From contig JAALGZ010000003.1 in NCBI GenBank assembly GCA_015227615.1, positions 1,798,001-1,862,000 on the forward strand: a stretch of DNA of 64,000 bases, given 5' to 3'. A model generated the notes under the pieces. The model had not been told where the DNA came from. It made no database searches and saw only the letters and a program-made list of their open reading frames with translations. Shown here in pieces: positions 31,045-41,884 of this stretch. A program made the position numbers and the translations under genes. The DNA is from Labyrinthula sp. Ha. Lineage: Eukaryota > Sar > Bigyra > Labyrinthulida > Labyrinthulaceae. Each line of letters opens with the position of its first letter. Position 1 is the stretch's first letter.

Positions 31045-32166
31045 ATGACGAAACAAAACCTCCTATTCACCTGTAATAGTTATCAACTGTTGTTTGCCTT
31101 CATAGCGGGATTTGTGCTTCCAATTCAAGCCAGTTTAAACGCATCATTACTTGATCCTCTTGAGAACCCATTGACCCCAGGTTTCATTTCTTTTCTTACC
31201 GGTTCTCTAGTCCTCACCATCACTTTTCCATTTACAATGCACGACAATCAACTAGGGTTTGATCATACGCTGTTTACTTGCGGGAAAAATAACATTTCGA
31301 TAATTCTCAGTGTGCCAAAGTATATATACATTTTGCCAGTTTCATTTGGGGTTTTCTATGTCCTAGTTGGGTTCATCATTGGCAGTCAAATCGGGTACAG
31401 TCTAGTATTTGTCAGTGTCATTGCGGGTCAAATCCTGTCTTCTATTTTCAGTGATTACACAGGTTTCTTTGGAGTAATAAAGCTCCCTATCTCTTACACA
31501 AAATTATTTTCTCTCTTAGTCGCCGTCTTGGGAGCAGCTCTCTCCGTTTTGAACAAGATTCAAGATTCCACCAGCTACACGTCGAAGACCACTCCAGTTC
31601 TATTTAGCTCTTACATTTTTATTTCATTTTTATCTGGGTTTCTTCTAGCCTTACAGCCTCCAATGTATCACACACTTAAACTAAGACTGCACACCTTGCC
31701 TCATCGGATCACTTGGTATGGATTCACTGCGGGCGCACTATTTCTCTTAATTGGTATATTTATTTCTATTTCATTTACATCTCCGGTAAATACAACAGCA
31801 CTTTCAACAGTTCCGTTTTGGAAGTTTCTTGGTGGTCCTTTAGGATCCTTCTACATTTTTGCTTCAATATTTCTAACTCCACGGTTGGGTATGAGCCTCT
31901 TTTTTGTCGTAGTTATTGCGGGACAGTTATCTAGCAGCTTAATTATAGACAGTTTTGGGTTGTTTGAAAGTGAAAAATATGCTCTCACTCCAAACAGGAT
32001 TACTGGTATGACACTAGTTTTTTTCTCGGTGGTGATGTTTCGGTTTGGAGACTCATTCATAGCTAGAGTAAAATCAAGGAGGCACCATATAGATATAAGG
32101 ACTGATGAAAATCGCGCTAATATAAACGCCTCAGAAACTGCCATACATTCCGTAGAACTTGGGTGA
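31045..32166 (+). CDS. DMT-superfamily transporter of the YdcZ/DUF606 type
   Basis: The 373-residue membrane protein consists of two homologous halves with about five membrane segments each. Both halves begin with a glycine/proline-rich helix (AFIAGFVLPIQASLNASL; SFLSGFLLALQPPMYHTL), then a TP/LG...SF loop and a GQxxSS motif (VIAGQILSSIF; VIAGQLSSSLI). These are marks of the YdcZ (DUF606) branch of drug/metabolite transporters. Bacterial members are usually single-half proteins of about 145 residues; here both halves are fused. The family is mainly bacterial, with some fungal and protist members. Substrate is unknown. The TGA at 32164 leaves a short hydrophilic tail. Start is the ATG at 31045, with hydrophobic residues beginning soon after, so a later start is unlikely. 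Confidence 0.8.
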   Translation: MTKQNLLFTCNSYQLLFAFIAGFVLPIQASLNASLLDPLENPLTPGFISFLTGSLVLTITFPFTMHDNQLGFDHTLFTCGKNNISIILSVPKYIYILPVSFGVFYVLVGFIIGSQIGYSLVFVSVIAGQILSSIFSDYTGFFGVIKLPISYTKLFSLLVAVLGAALSVLNKIQDSTSYTSKTTPVLFSSYIFISFLSGFLLALQPPMYHTLKLRLHTLPHRITWYGFTAGALFLLIGIFISISFTSPVNTTALSTVPFWKFLGGPLGSFYIFASIFLTPRLGMSLFFVVVIAGQLSSSLIIDSFGLFESEKYALTPNRITGMTLVFFSVVMFRFGDSFIARVKSRRHHIDIRTDENRANINASETAIHSVELG

Positions 32167-32414
32167 CCAAAGTAACATGTTGAAGTGTAAGCCCTTTTTT
32201 CTAACATGCTAGAAAAAAATTAACAATCCATAAATAATAAATTTATCAAATGCTTCAAAAATATCTGTTAAAAGTTTTTCGCTATAGAGCATGATGTATG
32301 TGTTTCATTTAGTATCTCTATGTTTTGGATTCGTATTAGCATCTGTTCAAATATCTCTATCATACGATTTTATTGGTTAGTGAATGAATTTTCATCCAAT
32401 CAACGTCAACTGAA

Positions 32415-34235
32415 ATGACAGTTAAAATTCAACGGAAACAGCTGCTTCAAGAGCTAAGAAAAGTAGAAGACTTGAATGCACCTATAAACCAAGAGTATTA
32501 CTCTCTATTTACTCACCACTTGCAAATTTTTGTGTTTTTCATCATCCTTCGAACTGCTTTAGCTGAATTGTCTGTCAATGAAGAGTTGCAACTAGTTCTG
32601 CTTGAAAATTTCCAGTGGATTTCAAGTTGGCTTGGGTACAATTCGAAAGCTTCTTCATTCTCAGCCAAAAAATTTAAGCATCATGAACTTTGGACTGATT
32701 TTTACCTGAATCAAGAAGTTTATACTTACCTCACCGGTGTAAGTTTCGACGATGAGCCACAGGAGCCACAAGTCTCAGCCCTTGAACTTCTTCTTTCATT
32801 CTTAACCTTTCTTGCGCAAGTATTTTCATTTATTTTTCTCTTTTCAACACTTCTTTATCTTTTTCTTTTTATTATCGATCAACAAGAAAACCAAAAATCC
32901 TCCAAACCAATTAAACGGCCAAAAATTAACCTCACACTTTCTAACGAACAAATTAAATCTATCGGTTTAGAAAAACATATTCAACCGACAAAAAAACCTA
33001 TATGCGCAACACCAACAGAAACTAAAACAAAATTCTTTACACCAAGTGAAAAAGAATCTAGAAGTGAGGTGCGACATAGGACATTTCAGCTCTTCAACTC
33101 GGATGGCAAAATCTCCGAAAATAGAAGAGTTTCTTTTACACCTATGAATTCAACTCTCAGTTTTTCTCGTCAACGAAGTGGAACCAAAACATTTTTCACG
33201 CCTCTTACTGACAAAAACAAACTTTCAACCCCATTTTCAGGTACATTTTCTGCACCTCGTATTCTGGACGAAACGCGAAAACCTTTAAAGTTTTCTCTTT
33301 CTCCAATAGGAAGTTATTCTGAAATTGATCTCGAGCGTCGAAAAAGAATTAGACTCCAAGATGAAGCGGCCTATAATTTCTTAAAGCAGAAGAACATAGT
33401 TGAAAAAATTAACTCTTGGACAGAAAACTTACGCAGAGCTTTACAAAAGCATGTTAGAGTGAGTGTGCTTGATGCCTTTGCTGAGAATGCTCTGAGTATA
33501 TATGAAATTTTAGATTCAGTTCAGGGAAATTCTCTTTCTATAGAAAAAAAACAAGAAGAGAAAAAGAGAATTTTGTCGATTTTGTTGTTTCACCAAGATT
33601 CTTCGGGATTAATTAATCCTGATGAATTCTTAAATAATATTTCACATCAGGTGCAGATTCAATCTTTGACTAGTGGAGGTAATAATTTGCATTATGTCTA
33701 TAATCAGCTTCAAAGTCAAATTCAAGCAAGAAGTAAATTAGAAAAGTATTTTGATTTGGGATTAAGAGCAGCTGACAAAGAATATGTTTTTCATAGACTT
33801 GAACAGCTCGTAATTTCAGGAAAAACTATGCCGAAATTTAGTATGGATGAAAGAAGAGAAGATGAAAATAATTTTAGACCTAAAGACTCTGAGATTATTA
33901 TGAACTGTATGATAAACTGGTTAGATTCGTCACTTAGTCAAACCAAAAATCAAACAGGAACTATTTTAGGGGAATCTAGAAGGAAAGAGGGATTCAAAAA
34001 CTTACACTTTCGCAAAATTAATAGTTTGTTTGAAATAAAATCACTTCAATCAGAAGGTTTCTGGGGTTTAATACAAAAAGATGACTTGTATAAAGTTATG
34101 GTGCAAGGGGAATTGTGGGAGGTTAGAAAAAGTAGATTAAATGTTTTTTATGCTATTGTTTTACTTTTGTTTTCTTTAAAAGAAAATAATGTTCTTGGTT
34201 TTGAAAAAGAGATAAGTATGATTATTTCAGAGTAA
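32415..34235 (+). CDS. TMEM209-like nuclear-envelope protein (cytochrome-B561 N-terminal-like domain, PF09786)
   Basis: This 606-residue protein has two membrane segments in the first 165 residues (about 36-54 and 128-155), a disordered Ser/Thr/Pro/Lys linker, and a C-terminal domain that matches TMEM209. The clearest blocks are DSEIIMNCMINWLDSS near residues 494-509 and KVMVQGELWEVRKSRLNVF near 562-580, followed by a helical end (LGFEKE). Animal TMEM209 is an inner nuclear membrane/nuclear pore-associated protein that binds NUP205; plants and several protists have homologues. The name 'cytochrome B561 N-terminal' is historical, and no heme site is visible. It starts 248 bases after the transporter and ends 13 bases before the next ATG. 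Confidence 0.8.
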   Translation: MTVKIQRKQLLQELRKVEDLNAPINQEYYSLFTHHLQIFVFFIILRTALAELSVNEELQLVLLENFQWISSWLGYNSKASSFSAKKFKHHELWTDFYLNQEVYTYLTGVSFDDEPQEPQVSALELLLSFLTFLAQVFSFIFLFSTLLYLFLFIIDQQENQKSSKPIKRPKINLTLSNEQIKSIGLEKHIQPTKKPICATPTETKTKFFTPSEKESRSEVRHRTFQLFNSDGKISENRRVSFTPMNSTLSFSRQRSGTKTFFTPLTDKNKLSTPFSGTFSAPRILDETRKPLKFSLSPIGSYSEIDLERRKRIRLQDEAAYNFLKQKNIVEKINSWTENLRRALQKHVRVSVLDAFAENALSIYEILDSVQGNSLSIEKKQEEKKRILSILLFHQDSSGLINPDEFLNNISHQVQIQSLTSGGNNLHYVYNQLQSQIQARSKLEKYFDLGLRAADKEYVFHRLEQLVISGKTMPKFSMDERREDENNFRPKDSEIIMNCMINWLDSSLSQTKNQTGTILGESRRKEGFKNLHFRKINSLFEIKSLQSEGFWGLIQKDDLYKVMVQGELWEVRKSRLNVFYAIVLLLFSLKENNVLGFEKEISMIISE

Positions 34236-34248
34236 TAGCCGTTTAATA

Positions 34249-35847
34249 ATGATGAAAGAAGGGAAAAAGAGAGAAGGATATACGTTTGTAGTGTTGTTTA
34301 TACTCTTGGTAGTATATTTAGAAACCTTTTCATGGCCTCTTCTTATACCACTATTTAAAAGAATTCAGTTAGGAAACGTTTTTGAAAGAAGAGAATCAAA
34401 TCCGCTTCTTCCTTTGAATTTCTATATGAGGACAAAAGCAGAGGTGGAAAAATGTTTACTAGTTCGAAAGTTTAAGTTTGAAGGTATAGTTCACACGGAA
34501 CTTAAACCAATACAGGAAAGTTCTTGTGAAACAACCGCCATTCCAAGATCCAGGTGTGTAGATTTCAAGTATAAATTATATTCTGAAACCGATTTAGAGT
34601 TATCGAATAGTTTTTTTCAAATCATTGAGAAGTTTGATGAGATCTTTCATGGGAGAAATGAGATCCAGGGAGTAATATTTGAAAGACCAGCTGCCGAAGT
34701 TGATGTTGAAAGCGCACCCGAGCTGCTTGTTGAATTAAAGCCAAAATCTTTGAAGCAACTGCTGTCAGACTTGACTGGTAAGGAAGCCATGCTGATCTTC
34801 GGAAGGTCATTTACATTCTCTCGAGAACCAACTAGAAGCAGAAAATTATTTCGAAGCAGAATGAATTTAGAAAACGAGTACAAGAGTTTTATAGTTAGAG
34901 CCAAAATTCCATTTCGATTCTTATCTGCGTCCGAGCTGGATTCAATGGAACATCTAAGTACAGTAGATTCGTGCTCCACCTTTAATGTCACTGACAAGCA
35001 CCTACAAAAGAATCATTTCTTTCCATTGTTTCCTTCTTATAAACCTTTGAAAGAACAAAGCAACTCGTACACAATCGGATTGCTTAAGCACATCCAAACT
35101 GTTTATGGATTCGCCATCATTCAAATATTTAATAAAAACTTCTTAACACTTACTAAGAATTATATTTGCAACCTAGAAGCTCTAAATCTGTTAGCAAAAA
35201 TGCAGAACCTAATTTTCTTAGCGACAGATCTTACTGCGTATGCGGAATTAAGAAAGTTTCACGTTGGACTAAAGGTGTCCTATGTAGATACATTTTCACC
35301 TATCCTCTCAAAGGGACAAAATCTAAGGTACGGTGATAGTGATTATTTTAACTATATGATTTGGAGAACAACATTTATACAGCAGATTCTTGATAATGAT
35401 ATTAATCTATTGCTCACAGAAGCAGACGCGTTCTGGAGGAGCACACCACTTAAAAACATATTCTCCTTGGAGAATGATGAAGTTGTCTTAGTTGATAATT
35501 TACCCCCAAAGAAAACCCCTAATGGAGGCTTTATATATATTAAATCTACTAGGCATACGAAACAAATGTGGGGTGAAATTACGAAGCGACACATCCAGGA
35601 AGGAGGAAACGAACAACCAATTGAGAACGAAGTAATTAACCTCTATCATAGGAAAGGTTTAATTCGACTCAGATGGGTGCCACATGACGTTGTTTCTTCA
35701 GGTTTGTGGTATCAAAATCCTGAAACCTTAAGTTCGAGAAATGTTGTGATCCTGAATAACTGGATTACAGGAACAGATAAGAAAATTGAGAGAGCGAAGA
35801 AGTTTAACCAATGGTTTCTTGATGAAGGGAAGAATAGATGCTCTTAA
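34249..35847 (+). CDS. GT77-like nucleotide-diphospho-sugar transferase (PF03407), type II membrane protein
   Basis: It has 532 residues. A basic start is followed by a membrane segment at about 11-30, then about 300 residues of unassigned stem. The catalytic part occupies the last 210 residues. LLAKMQNLIFLATD begins the nucleotide-binding fold, a DSDYFNYMIWRTTFIQQIL helix follows, and LLTEADAFW near residue 390 sits where GT77 enzymes have the DxD metal site (here ExD). PNGGFIYIKSTRHTKQMW and NEQPIENEVIN come next, and WVPHDVVSSGLWYQ closes the domain. GT77 members make arabinose, xylose or galactose linkages on plant and algal glycans and a Skp1 glycan in Dictyostelium. Donor and acceptor are unknown here. 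It starts 13 bases after TMEM209 and ends 6 bases before the CSC1 stop on the opposite strand. Confidence 0.75.
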   Translation: MMKEGKKREGYTFVVLFILLVVYLETFSWPLLIPLFKRIQLGNVFERRESNPLLPLNFYMRTKAEVEKCLLVRKFKFEGIVHTELKPIQESSCETTAIPRSRCVDFKYKLYSETDLELSNSFFQIIEKFDEIFHGRNEIQGVIFERPAAEVDVESAPELLVELKPKSLKQLLSDLTGKEAMLIFGRSFTFSREPTRSRKLFRSRMNLENEYKSFIVRAKIPFRFLSASELDSMEHLSTVDSCSTFNVTDKHLQKNHFFPLFPSYKPLKEQSNSYTIGLLKHIQTVYGFAIIQIFNKNFLTLTKNYICNLEALNLLAKMQNLIFLATDLTAYAELRKFHVGLKVSYVDTFSPILSKGQNLRYGDSDYFNYMIWRTTFIQQILDNDINLLLTEADAFWRSTPLKNIFSLENDEVVLVDNLPPKKTPNGGFIYIKSTRHTKQMWGEITKRHIQEGGNEQPIENEVINLYHRKGLIRLRWVPHDVVSSGLWYQNPETLSSRNVVILNNWITGTDKKIERAKKFNQWFLDEGKNRCS

Positions 35848-35853
35848 ATCCAA

Positions 35854-38643
35854 TTAACTCTGAACGTTAATTCGTACAGGCTCATTTAGAACAGGTATTG
35901 AATAATCATACACGTAAATTGTCCTCCTCTTGCTCTTATTCCTCTTCTTCTGTTTATCTTCAGTTTTAAGATATTTTAAATAGTACGGTTCATTCTCCAA
36001 CCTTTCGTAATGAAAAACAGCAGGGGATATTTTCTTCACTTTCACTTTATTCTTTTCTTTCTCTATATCTTCAAGTTCTTCAACTTCTTGATCTATTTTC
36101 TGCGCAATGTTGAGTGGAATGCTTTTCAACAATTTCTTAAATCTCGAATCCATGATATGAAAAGTTCCCAAAGTTGCGAGAAATACAATCCACATTGCAA
36201 AGACCTGCTTAAACCCTTCCTTAATAAGCAAAACAGCTATAAGAGTTATCTGTGATGTTAATAATGCACTTGTTAAGCACCAATAGACATTTGGCCAACT
36301 CTGACCTCCGGAATCATACCTCTGCAAATATAAATTCATGAAGTTGTTTCCATAAATAACATAAGCCAAGATAAAAAATACTAAGGCTGCGGGGGCAATT
36401 AAAGGTTGGATTGAGATATAAGTTGTTGCTATAAAGTAAATCAACAGCAATTCAGCTTTAGTAGAGCTCAAATAATAATGAGTTGGTAATTTTGGATTCT
36501 GCAGCCCTAAGACTTCTTTTTCAAAATCGTACATTGTTATATCTCTTCCTTTAAGAATCCATCTGAACAATCCAACAAATAAAGCAGGTACCCTTAATAG
36601 CTCCATCGACAGCATAGTAAATAATTTCGTGATTATAAAGCTAATATAAAATGCAGCATTTTTTGGAATAGTTTGAGCCAGAGTGTATAAAAGAGCTTTT
36701 GGGTTATCAATAATCTCTTGCAAGAGTAAAAAGATTGTTCCTGCAATTCCGTAAAACAAGAACAGCTGGATAACAAGGAAAATAAAGTAGTAAAAAGTAT
36801 TTATTTCATCGATCTCTGACTCAGAATGTCGAACATGAAAGGTTGAAAGTTGTCTGATAAATGGATTGACGCCAGCTAAAAGTGCAATTAGAGTAAGTGG
36901 GGCGACCAAGTCAATCTGTTGCCCATAATCAAACAAAAACCTGTTAATTAGAGGTCCTACTCTTGGAAACTCTTCGCTCAATTTCTCCAGCGCATGTCTA
37001 ATACTTTCTGGATTTGTGATTCCTGAAACAAAAGTTGTCAAAGTACCCCAAAATATAATAATAAGAAAGAACACAAATCGAGAAATATACTTTCTAAATG
37101 TCAAATTGCTTTCAGAATATCCAATAATTTTAAAATCAACATTTGAAGGCTCTACAGCTCGTTCTATAATCATATCTTTTTGTTCATGTACCAAAGTTTG
37201 TTCTGCAATTGTGCTTGATACGGCAGAATTAAAAGTAACAAAAACAGATGTAACTCGATCAAGACCAGGAGATATTTCAATTTTTTCCAACAGAGAAAAA
37301 TATTTATGCTTGACACTCTCAAACTTCTCATTTAATTCCTGTAATTGATCTTCTAAGTTGGATATTTGTTCTTGATCTGCATTTGGCATAACAAATAGTC
37401 TTTGCAAAGAATTATAAACAGCTTCTCTTTGTTCACCAATCATATACAATTTTTCAAGAACGCGATGAGATTTTCCTTTTGTTGCCACGACATCTATTTT
37501 TTCAACTTTGCCAGGAAATAATTTATCAAAATGAGTAAAAATCTCGCGTTTTGAAGATAATTTCACATTTTCTGGAATCTCATCTAAAAGAATAGTATAT
37601 AATTCAGGAGGTTTTTTCTTTTGCCAATACACATTATTTCTAAAGAAAATAACTTTCTTATATTCTCTTCTAATTAACCAAATGGTTAAAATACTACACC
37701 AACACATTGAAAACACGGGTGCCCAAAGTTCAAGACAATTTACTTCAAAGCTCAAACTACTTCCAGATGCTAAATTTGTTGAAACTGATGAACATTTAAG
37801 CATCGCAAGAGAAGACCTATCTATAAAGTTACAAATACATCTAGCATCATACGGATTACTGGCTTCAGAAAAGGTTTGGTTCATTAAGTTTTTGCAGAAG
37901 GAATGACAAGATGGATCTTGAGGTTGTAAATGATATAAAGGAAGAAGAAAAGAAAAACTAGGAACCATGTATCCAAATAAAAGTTGGATAATTAAGCGAA
38001 TCATTCTCAGGAAAATAAGTTGATCCAAATTTAAAACATTCAAAAGATCCATATCTTTGGCAAAGAAAATAGAAAACAAATTCTTGATGCCATTCAAAGT
38101 CGAACGACAACAATTTTCAGAAGTATCTTCATTGGTTTCAAGTTTTTCATGTACTGTAGAGTCTATTGAAGCATACGAGTTTTGGGTATCGATCGATGCG
38201 GAAGAAGATGAGGTGTTTAGTAATTGCGGCTTTGAAGGGAAGAAAGGTTGTGTTGAAGCAGGTTTCGTCTTCTTGATCTTTCGTCTAAATTTTAGAAGAG
38301 GCTCCAGAACAGTGTTTTGGTTCTCGACAGATTCGGTATTTAAATCAGACAATTCATCATAAACAATATTCTTCAATATAGTTTTCTTTTCGCTAATGAA
38401 ACTCTTGTTTAGTTTGTTCACTCGGAGAATATAGAAACTTGGGAAGTATGCGCGGAGGAGGAAATAAATAAATACGGAGAGTAGAAATAAGAGTGGATAA
38501 AGTATTGATATTAGGAATATGGAATGGTCATCTGGAATTACAACTGTTTCAGGTGAGTTTGAAGGTGTCGGAGGAATAGTGAAGATTTCATGATCTTTCA
38601 TTGTTCCTTGTCTGGATTTAATTCTTCTATGGTAATGCCACAT
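35854..38643 (-). CDS. CSC1/OSCA/TMEM63 mechanosensitive cation channel
   Basis: A 929-residue multi-pass protein with the family's layout. There is an N-terminal membrane segment (about 43-67), more segments near 210-240 and 310-325, a cytosolic ferredoxin-like insert (PELYTILLDEIP ... SVFVTFNSAVSSTIAEQ, about 345-485), then the channel core of about eight segments. Typical core features are present, including VAPLTLIALLAGVNP, an IYFIATTYISIQPLIAPAA-like segment and LQRYDSGGQSWPNVYW near the end. These channels open on membrane tension or osmotic shock and pass cations or lipids. A Ser-rich region at 90-180 and a Lys-rich tail are likely disordered. The ATG at 38643 is in good context and no introns are evident. 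Confidence 0.9.
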   Translation of the reverse strand: MWHYHRRIKSRQGTMKDHEIFTIPPTPSNSPETVVIPDDHSIFLISILYPLLFLLSVFIYFLLRAYFPSFYILRVNKLNKSFISEKKTILKNIVYDELSDLNTESVENQNTVLEPLLKFRRKIKKTKPASTQPFFPSKPQLLNTSSSSASIDTQNSYASIDSTVHEKLETNEDTSENCCRSTLNGIKNLFSIFFAKDMDLLNVLNLDQLIFLRMIRLIIQLLFGYMVPSFSFLLPLYHLQPQDPSCHSFCKNLMNQTFSEASNPYDARCICNFIDRSSLAMLKCSSVSTNLASGSSLSFEVNCLELWAPVFSMCWCSILTIWLIRREYKKVIFFRNNVYWQKKKPPELYTILLDEIPENVKLSSKREIFTHFDKLFPGKVEKIDVVATKGKSHRVLEKLYMIGEQREAVYNSLQRLFVMPNADQEQISNLEDQLQELNEKFESVKHKYFSLLEKIEISPGLDRVTSVFVTFNSAVSSTIAEQTLVHEQKDMIIERAVEPSNVDFKIIGYSESNLTFRKYISRFVFFLIIIFWGTLTTFVSGITNPESIRHALEKLSEEFPRVGPLINRFLFDYGQQIDLVAPLTLIALLAGVNPFIRQLSTFHVRHSESEIDEINTFYYFIFLVIQLFLFYGIAGTIFLLLQEIIDNPKALLYTLAQTIPKNAAFYISFIITKLFTMLSMELLRVPALFVGLFRWILKGRDITMYDFEKEVLGLQNPKLPTHYYLSSTKAELLLIYFIATTYISIQPLIAPAALVFFILAYVIYGNNFMNLYLQRYDSGGQSWPNVYWCLTSALLTSQITLIAVLLIKEGFKQVFAMWIVFLATLGTFHIMDSRFKKLLKSIPLNIAQKIDQEVEELEDIEKEKNKVKVKKISPAVFHYERLENEPYYLKYLKTEDKQKKRNKSKRRTIYVYDYSIPVLNEPVRINVQS

Positions 38644-40751
38644 TCAACTTATTAGCTGTCTTAATTTTGCCTGGCTCTAGAACGAAAAATACAAGTAATA
38701 CAAACAGGAAAACTATATGAATTAGCATTTCCATATTTTTAATTTAAACCTAAATACATACTTTGGGAAACCTATCAACTTATTACTTACGTTCAACAAT
38801 AATCGTTTCATATAAAACGCATAAACTTACTATTCACCCATTCTTAACTGATATTGGCTACATGACTAATACCTAAAGGATATCAGAATATCATTTCATT
38901 TTCCAATACATTGTATTGAAATATTGAACCTCTCTAAACCTTTAAGTTTTGTGATGGCGAATTGTGCGGGATACTTAGGTTTTTGTGGACATCATAGTAT
39001 TGTTATATTCCTCAAGAACACCTCTAAAAAAATAATGCTGCAATTCATTAGGTTTATCTTATATAAAAACTATATTTAATTAATAAAAGTCTTTTCTAAT
39101 TTAATCATATTACTTTCATTGATATCAAAGTCCCTTGTTTTTGCGCAAAGGCGCATCCCCCGACCCATACCAAAAAACTGCTGGTCTTCCTCCCTCTTAG
39201 AATCCATGATTCATTTTGAAAACTGAAATAGCAGAGTAAATTAAGTGATGCGGACACTAATCCCTTTAGCACAAGTATACTTATTCTCTCTCTCTATATA
39301 TAACTCGTTCTGATTTTGATCTGCTATATTAAAGAGTTCCATAGCTTAGATCTACTAGAACACCTTCTTCCTATATGTACAGAGTGATTAAAACACCTGA
39401 TATAATCCTACGCAGGTTTAATTAGTTGATGGGAAATTTGGTACGATGTTGGCTAGAGACGCTGGCTTGCTGCTCCAAGGTGTTAACCTTGAAACCCAGC
39501 GTGAATAATCAAGAGCAGAGCAACCTTGTTCTGTCCATTCTCCTCTGAACAGCATTTTTTTTTGCCATCAGCTAAAACAAAGAGAAAATATACTTTTATG
39601 CTTTAAGTCAAGATCAGAAACTTACTGTTAAGAGACAAGATATATTTTAACAAACTTAATGTGGTTTCCACATTGTTTCATCAGTCACTCTGAACTTATC
39701 TCCTACCAAAACTATAATTTCAAATTTTTCGTGTATTGTAGCAACTTTGTACCCCCCCAAAGATATAGGATCTATAAGTGAATTAATAATTTCTTTAAGA
39801 GGTAGATAGAATCAATTGCCTTGATCATATAAAAAATTATTTTACTTGATTGCTAAGCCCATTAACTATATTATTCCTGTTATGGTGAGGTTCCAGTTTA
39901 TTGATTGAACAACTCTAGTGAACGCGCCAATTCTATTAATTTTACTTAGTTTGAGCTGAATAATCCTTAAGTAAGAATTCCCTTCCGTGTATTCTAGATT
40001 TTGCGTACGGATTTACCTAGAACTCAAGTGCATTGTTTCACTCTGTAGAGAATTCCAAAATTATAATTAATAGAGAATATATGTTTTTTTTTTTGTAAAT
40101 CTCAACTCATAACTTATTTTTTCAAAATATTACGCGAACGCTCTAATGCTGGTAAGACAAAAATAAGAATTATCTAGTTAACTATTATCTATATTGCTGA
40201 AACTATGAAGTAAAGAGAGGTGAGATGATAAGAATACTTGGAGAAAAAGAGTACTAAAATACATACATAACAACAATGATTTTAATTTGCTAGTTATTAG
40301 AAAAGAAACCCGCCGTACAGATCGAGATAGGTAGGTCATTGGTACTATGCAAAATGATACTTAAGGAAGCAGCAACGACATAGCAGTACGGAATTCAAGT
40401 AACTTGGATTTTTATGCTTAAAGATATGTACATGTTAGAGCCTAGTCACCAAAAATATTATTAGTCAAGAAAACAAAACGATATTCTGGAGGAAAATAAA
40501 ACTTTAATTAAAACTAAATCCAGAAGATTAGAATTTATAGGGTAATTTGCTTAATTTAAATAACTCTAAAGCAGGTTTAACAATATTCAAAGGTTAAAAC
40601 TTAGCCAAGATCTAACATTTTAAAAAGAAAATAATAAAAATTATTAATTTGGTCGATAATTCATTGTTATACTAAGTATTTTCGCTCTATTGGGCTAGAT
40701 AGCAGCTATCAAACAATTTATCATAGTATTGCTAGCATATTTATTTCTATA
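38644..40751. other. 2.1-kb AT-rich spacer, nothing recognised
   Basis: No ORF, RNA gene or transposon signature could be supported between the CSC1 start and the Mutator-like element. Confidence 0.6.
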
Positions 40752-40760
40752 ATCTACACT
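40752..40760. repeat. Target-site duplication, left copy
   Basis: ATCTACACT lies directly before the element and is repeated exactly at 41885-41893 directly after it. Confidence 0.85.
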
Positions 40761-40840
40761 GGGCGCGGGTTTTTTGACTCCGGAGTCAGATACTCCTCGC
40801 GATTTCATTGGTCAGATCGATTTCCCAAAATTTTTTTTCA

Positions 40841-40980
40841 TCATACTTCGTCTGAATAAAGAAGGCGCAGAATGCCAATTTCTCATACTTAGACGAAATT
40901 TCGAGTGCGCAGAATGGCGATTTTTTCATACTTCGTCTGAATAATCGCTGCGCAGAACAATAATTTCCAATACTTAGACA
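40841..40980. repeat. 42-43-bp tandem repeat inside the Mutator-like element
   Basis: About 3.3 units begin at 40841, 40883, 40926 and 40968. Units share CATACTT and GCGCAGAA. Alternate units carry TTCGTCTGAA or TTAGACGAAA, which are nearly reverse complements, so the array is also a set of inverted half-units. Subterminal arrays of this kind bind transposase in many DNA transposons; that is inference here. Confidence 0.8.
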
Positions 40981-41084
40981 AAAAAGAGAGGGGGCTGGGA
41001 ATAAAGTTAAGTGTAGTAGAAGATAAAAAATAAATATTAATAGTTAAGAAACAATAAAATCTGAAGTTGACTGACCCTAGCGTA

Positions 41085-41109
41085 GCGGGGAGCCTTTCAT
41101 GCTCCCCGC
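41085..41109. other. GC-rich stem-loop inside the Mutator-like element
   Basis: GCGGGGAGC at 41085-41093 pairs perfectly with GCTCCCCGC at 41101-41109 around a 7-base loop. It is followed by a direct duplication of ACTCGGCCCTC. In this AT-rich genome a 9-bp GC stem is conspicuous. Function is unknown. Confidence 0.7.
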
Positions 41110-41884
41110 GTCCTTAAAAATGGCCCCCATGACTCGGCCCTCCCTCCCCACTCGGCCCTCGATGAAAATGAGGATGGATTTAAATCTTTTTCCATAGCTT
41201 GAATACAGAAACTTGAAAATTTGTAAAGAAGTTAATAAGTAAATATATGAAGTGACATAATTAAAAGCTTAAGACAAATAATTTTGAAACCTGAAATTCA
41301 GAAGATTTAGATTTTTGTTAAAATTAAAATTTAAAAATTAAATGGATTCGTCATCTAATCTAGATGCAACTGTTTATGCAAACTCGCTCTGTTTTTTTTA
41401 ATTCAGCTGCAACCTTTTTATCCAAACTCGTTATTTTTCTTCATTCTTTTTCTTGGTGTAGTCTTTTTTCTCTTCGAAATTTAGCGTCATCCAGCTAAAA
41501 ACTTCCTATTTGTTTTTTTTATTTATCCCTCGATCTTGCTCTATTCTGTTGAACTCTTTCCGTATAAAATATCCTCATTCTATCCAAATCGGCACCTAAC
41601 GTCTGAGGTTTTTTTCAAAGTTAGGGTGATCCACTTTTAAAATATCTGTTTCATATCGTTGAAAGGTATTTTTTCGTTCAATCATGTTTCTAAATGCTCA
41701 AATTGCAACCATCTGGTACATCACTGGGTCTCCCGGCGTCTGTTGTGATCGAATGGTAAAGTTTTGTTTTTTTTTATCTTGAATTTGTTGGTTTGTTTTT
41801 TTTGAAAAAACAATTTTGGGCAATTGAAAATTCGGCCAATGAAAATTTGGAGTATTTGACTCCGGAGTCAAAAAACCCTATTCG

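Larger units (their letters stand above)
40761..41884. mobile_element. Non-autonomous Mutator-like (MULE/MITE) DNA element with TIRs and 9-bp target duplication
   Basis: The 1124-bp segment is bounded by a 9-bp direct repeat. Its ends are inverted repeats: 40767-40796 pairs with 41849-41878 at 29 of 30 positions, and weaker pairing continues to about 70 bp. The TIR contains a palindrome, TGACTCCGGAGTCA. Inside are a 42-43-bp tandem array (40841-40980) and a GC-rich hairpin (41085-41109). There is no long ORF, so it must be mobilised by a transposase elsewhere. A 9-bp duplication with TIRs is typical of the Mutator superfamily (8-11 bp). The outermost 6 bases on each side do not pair, which is unusual and may mean the boundaries are diverged. 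Confidence 0.8.

Noticed and set aside
40841-40980. CRISPR-like array
   Set aside because: Units are contiguous diverged tandem repeats without unique spacers, inside a DNA transposon in a eukaryotic genome.
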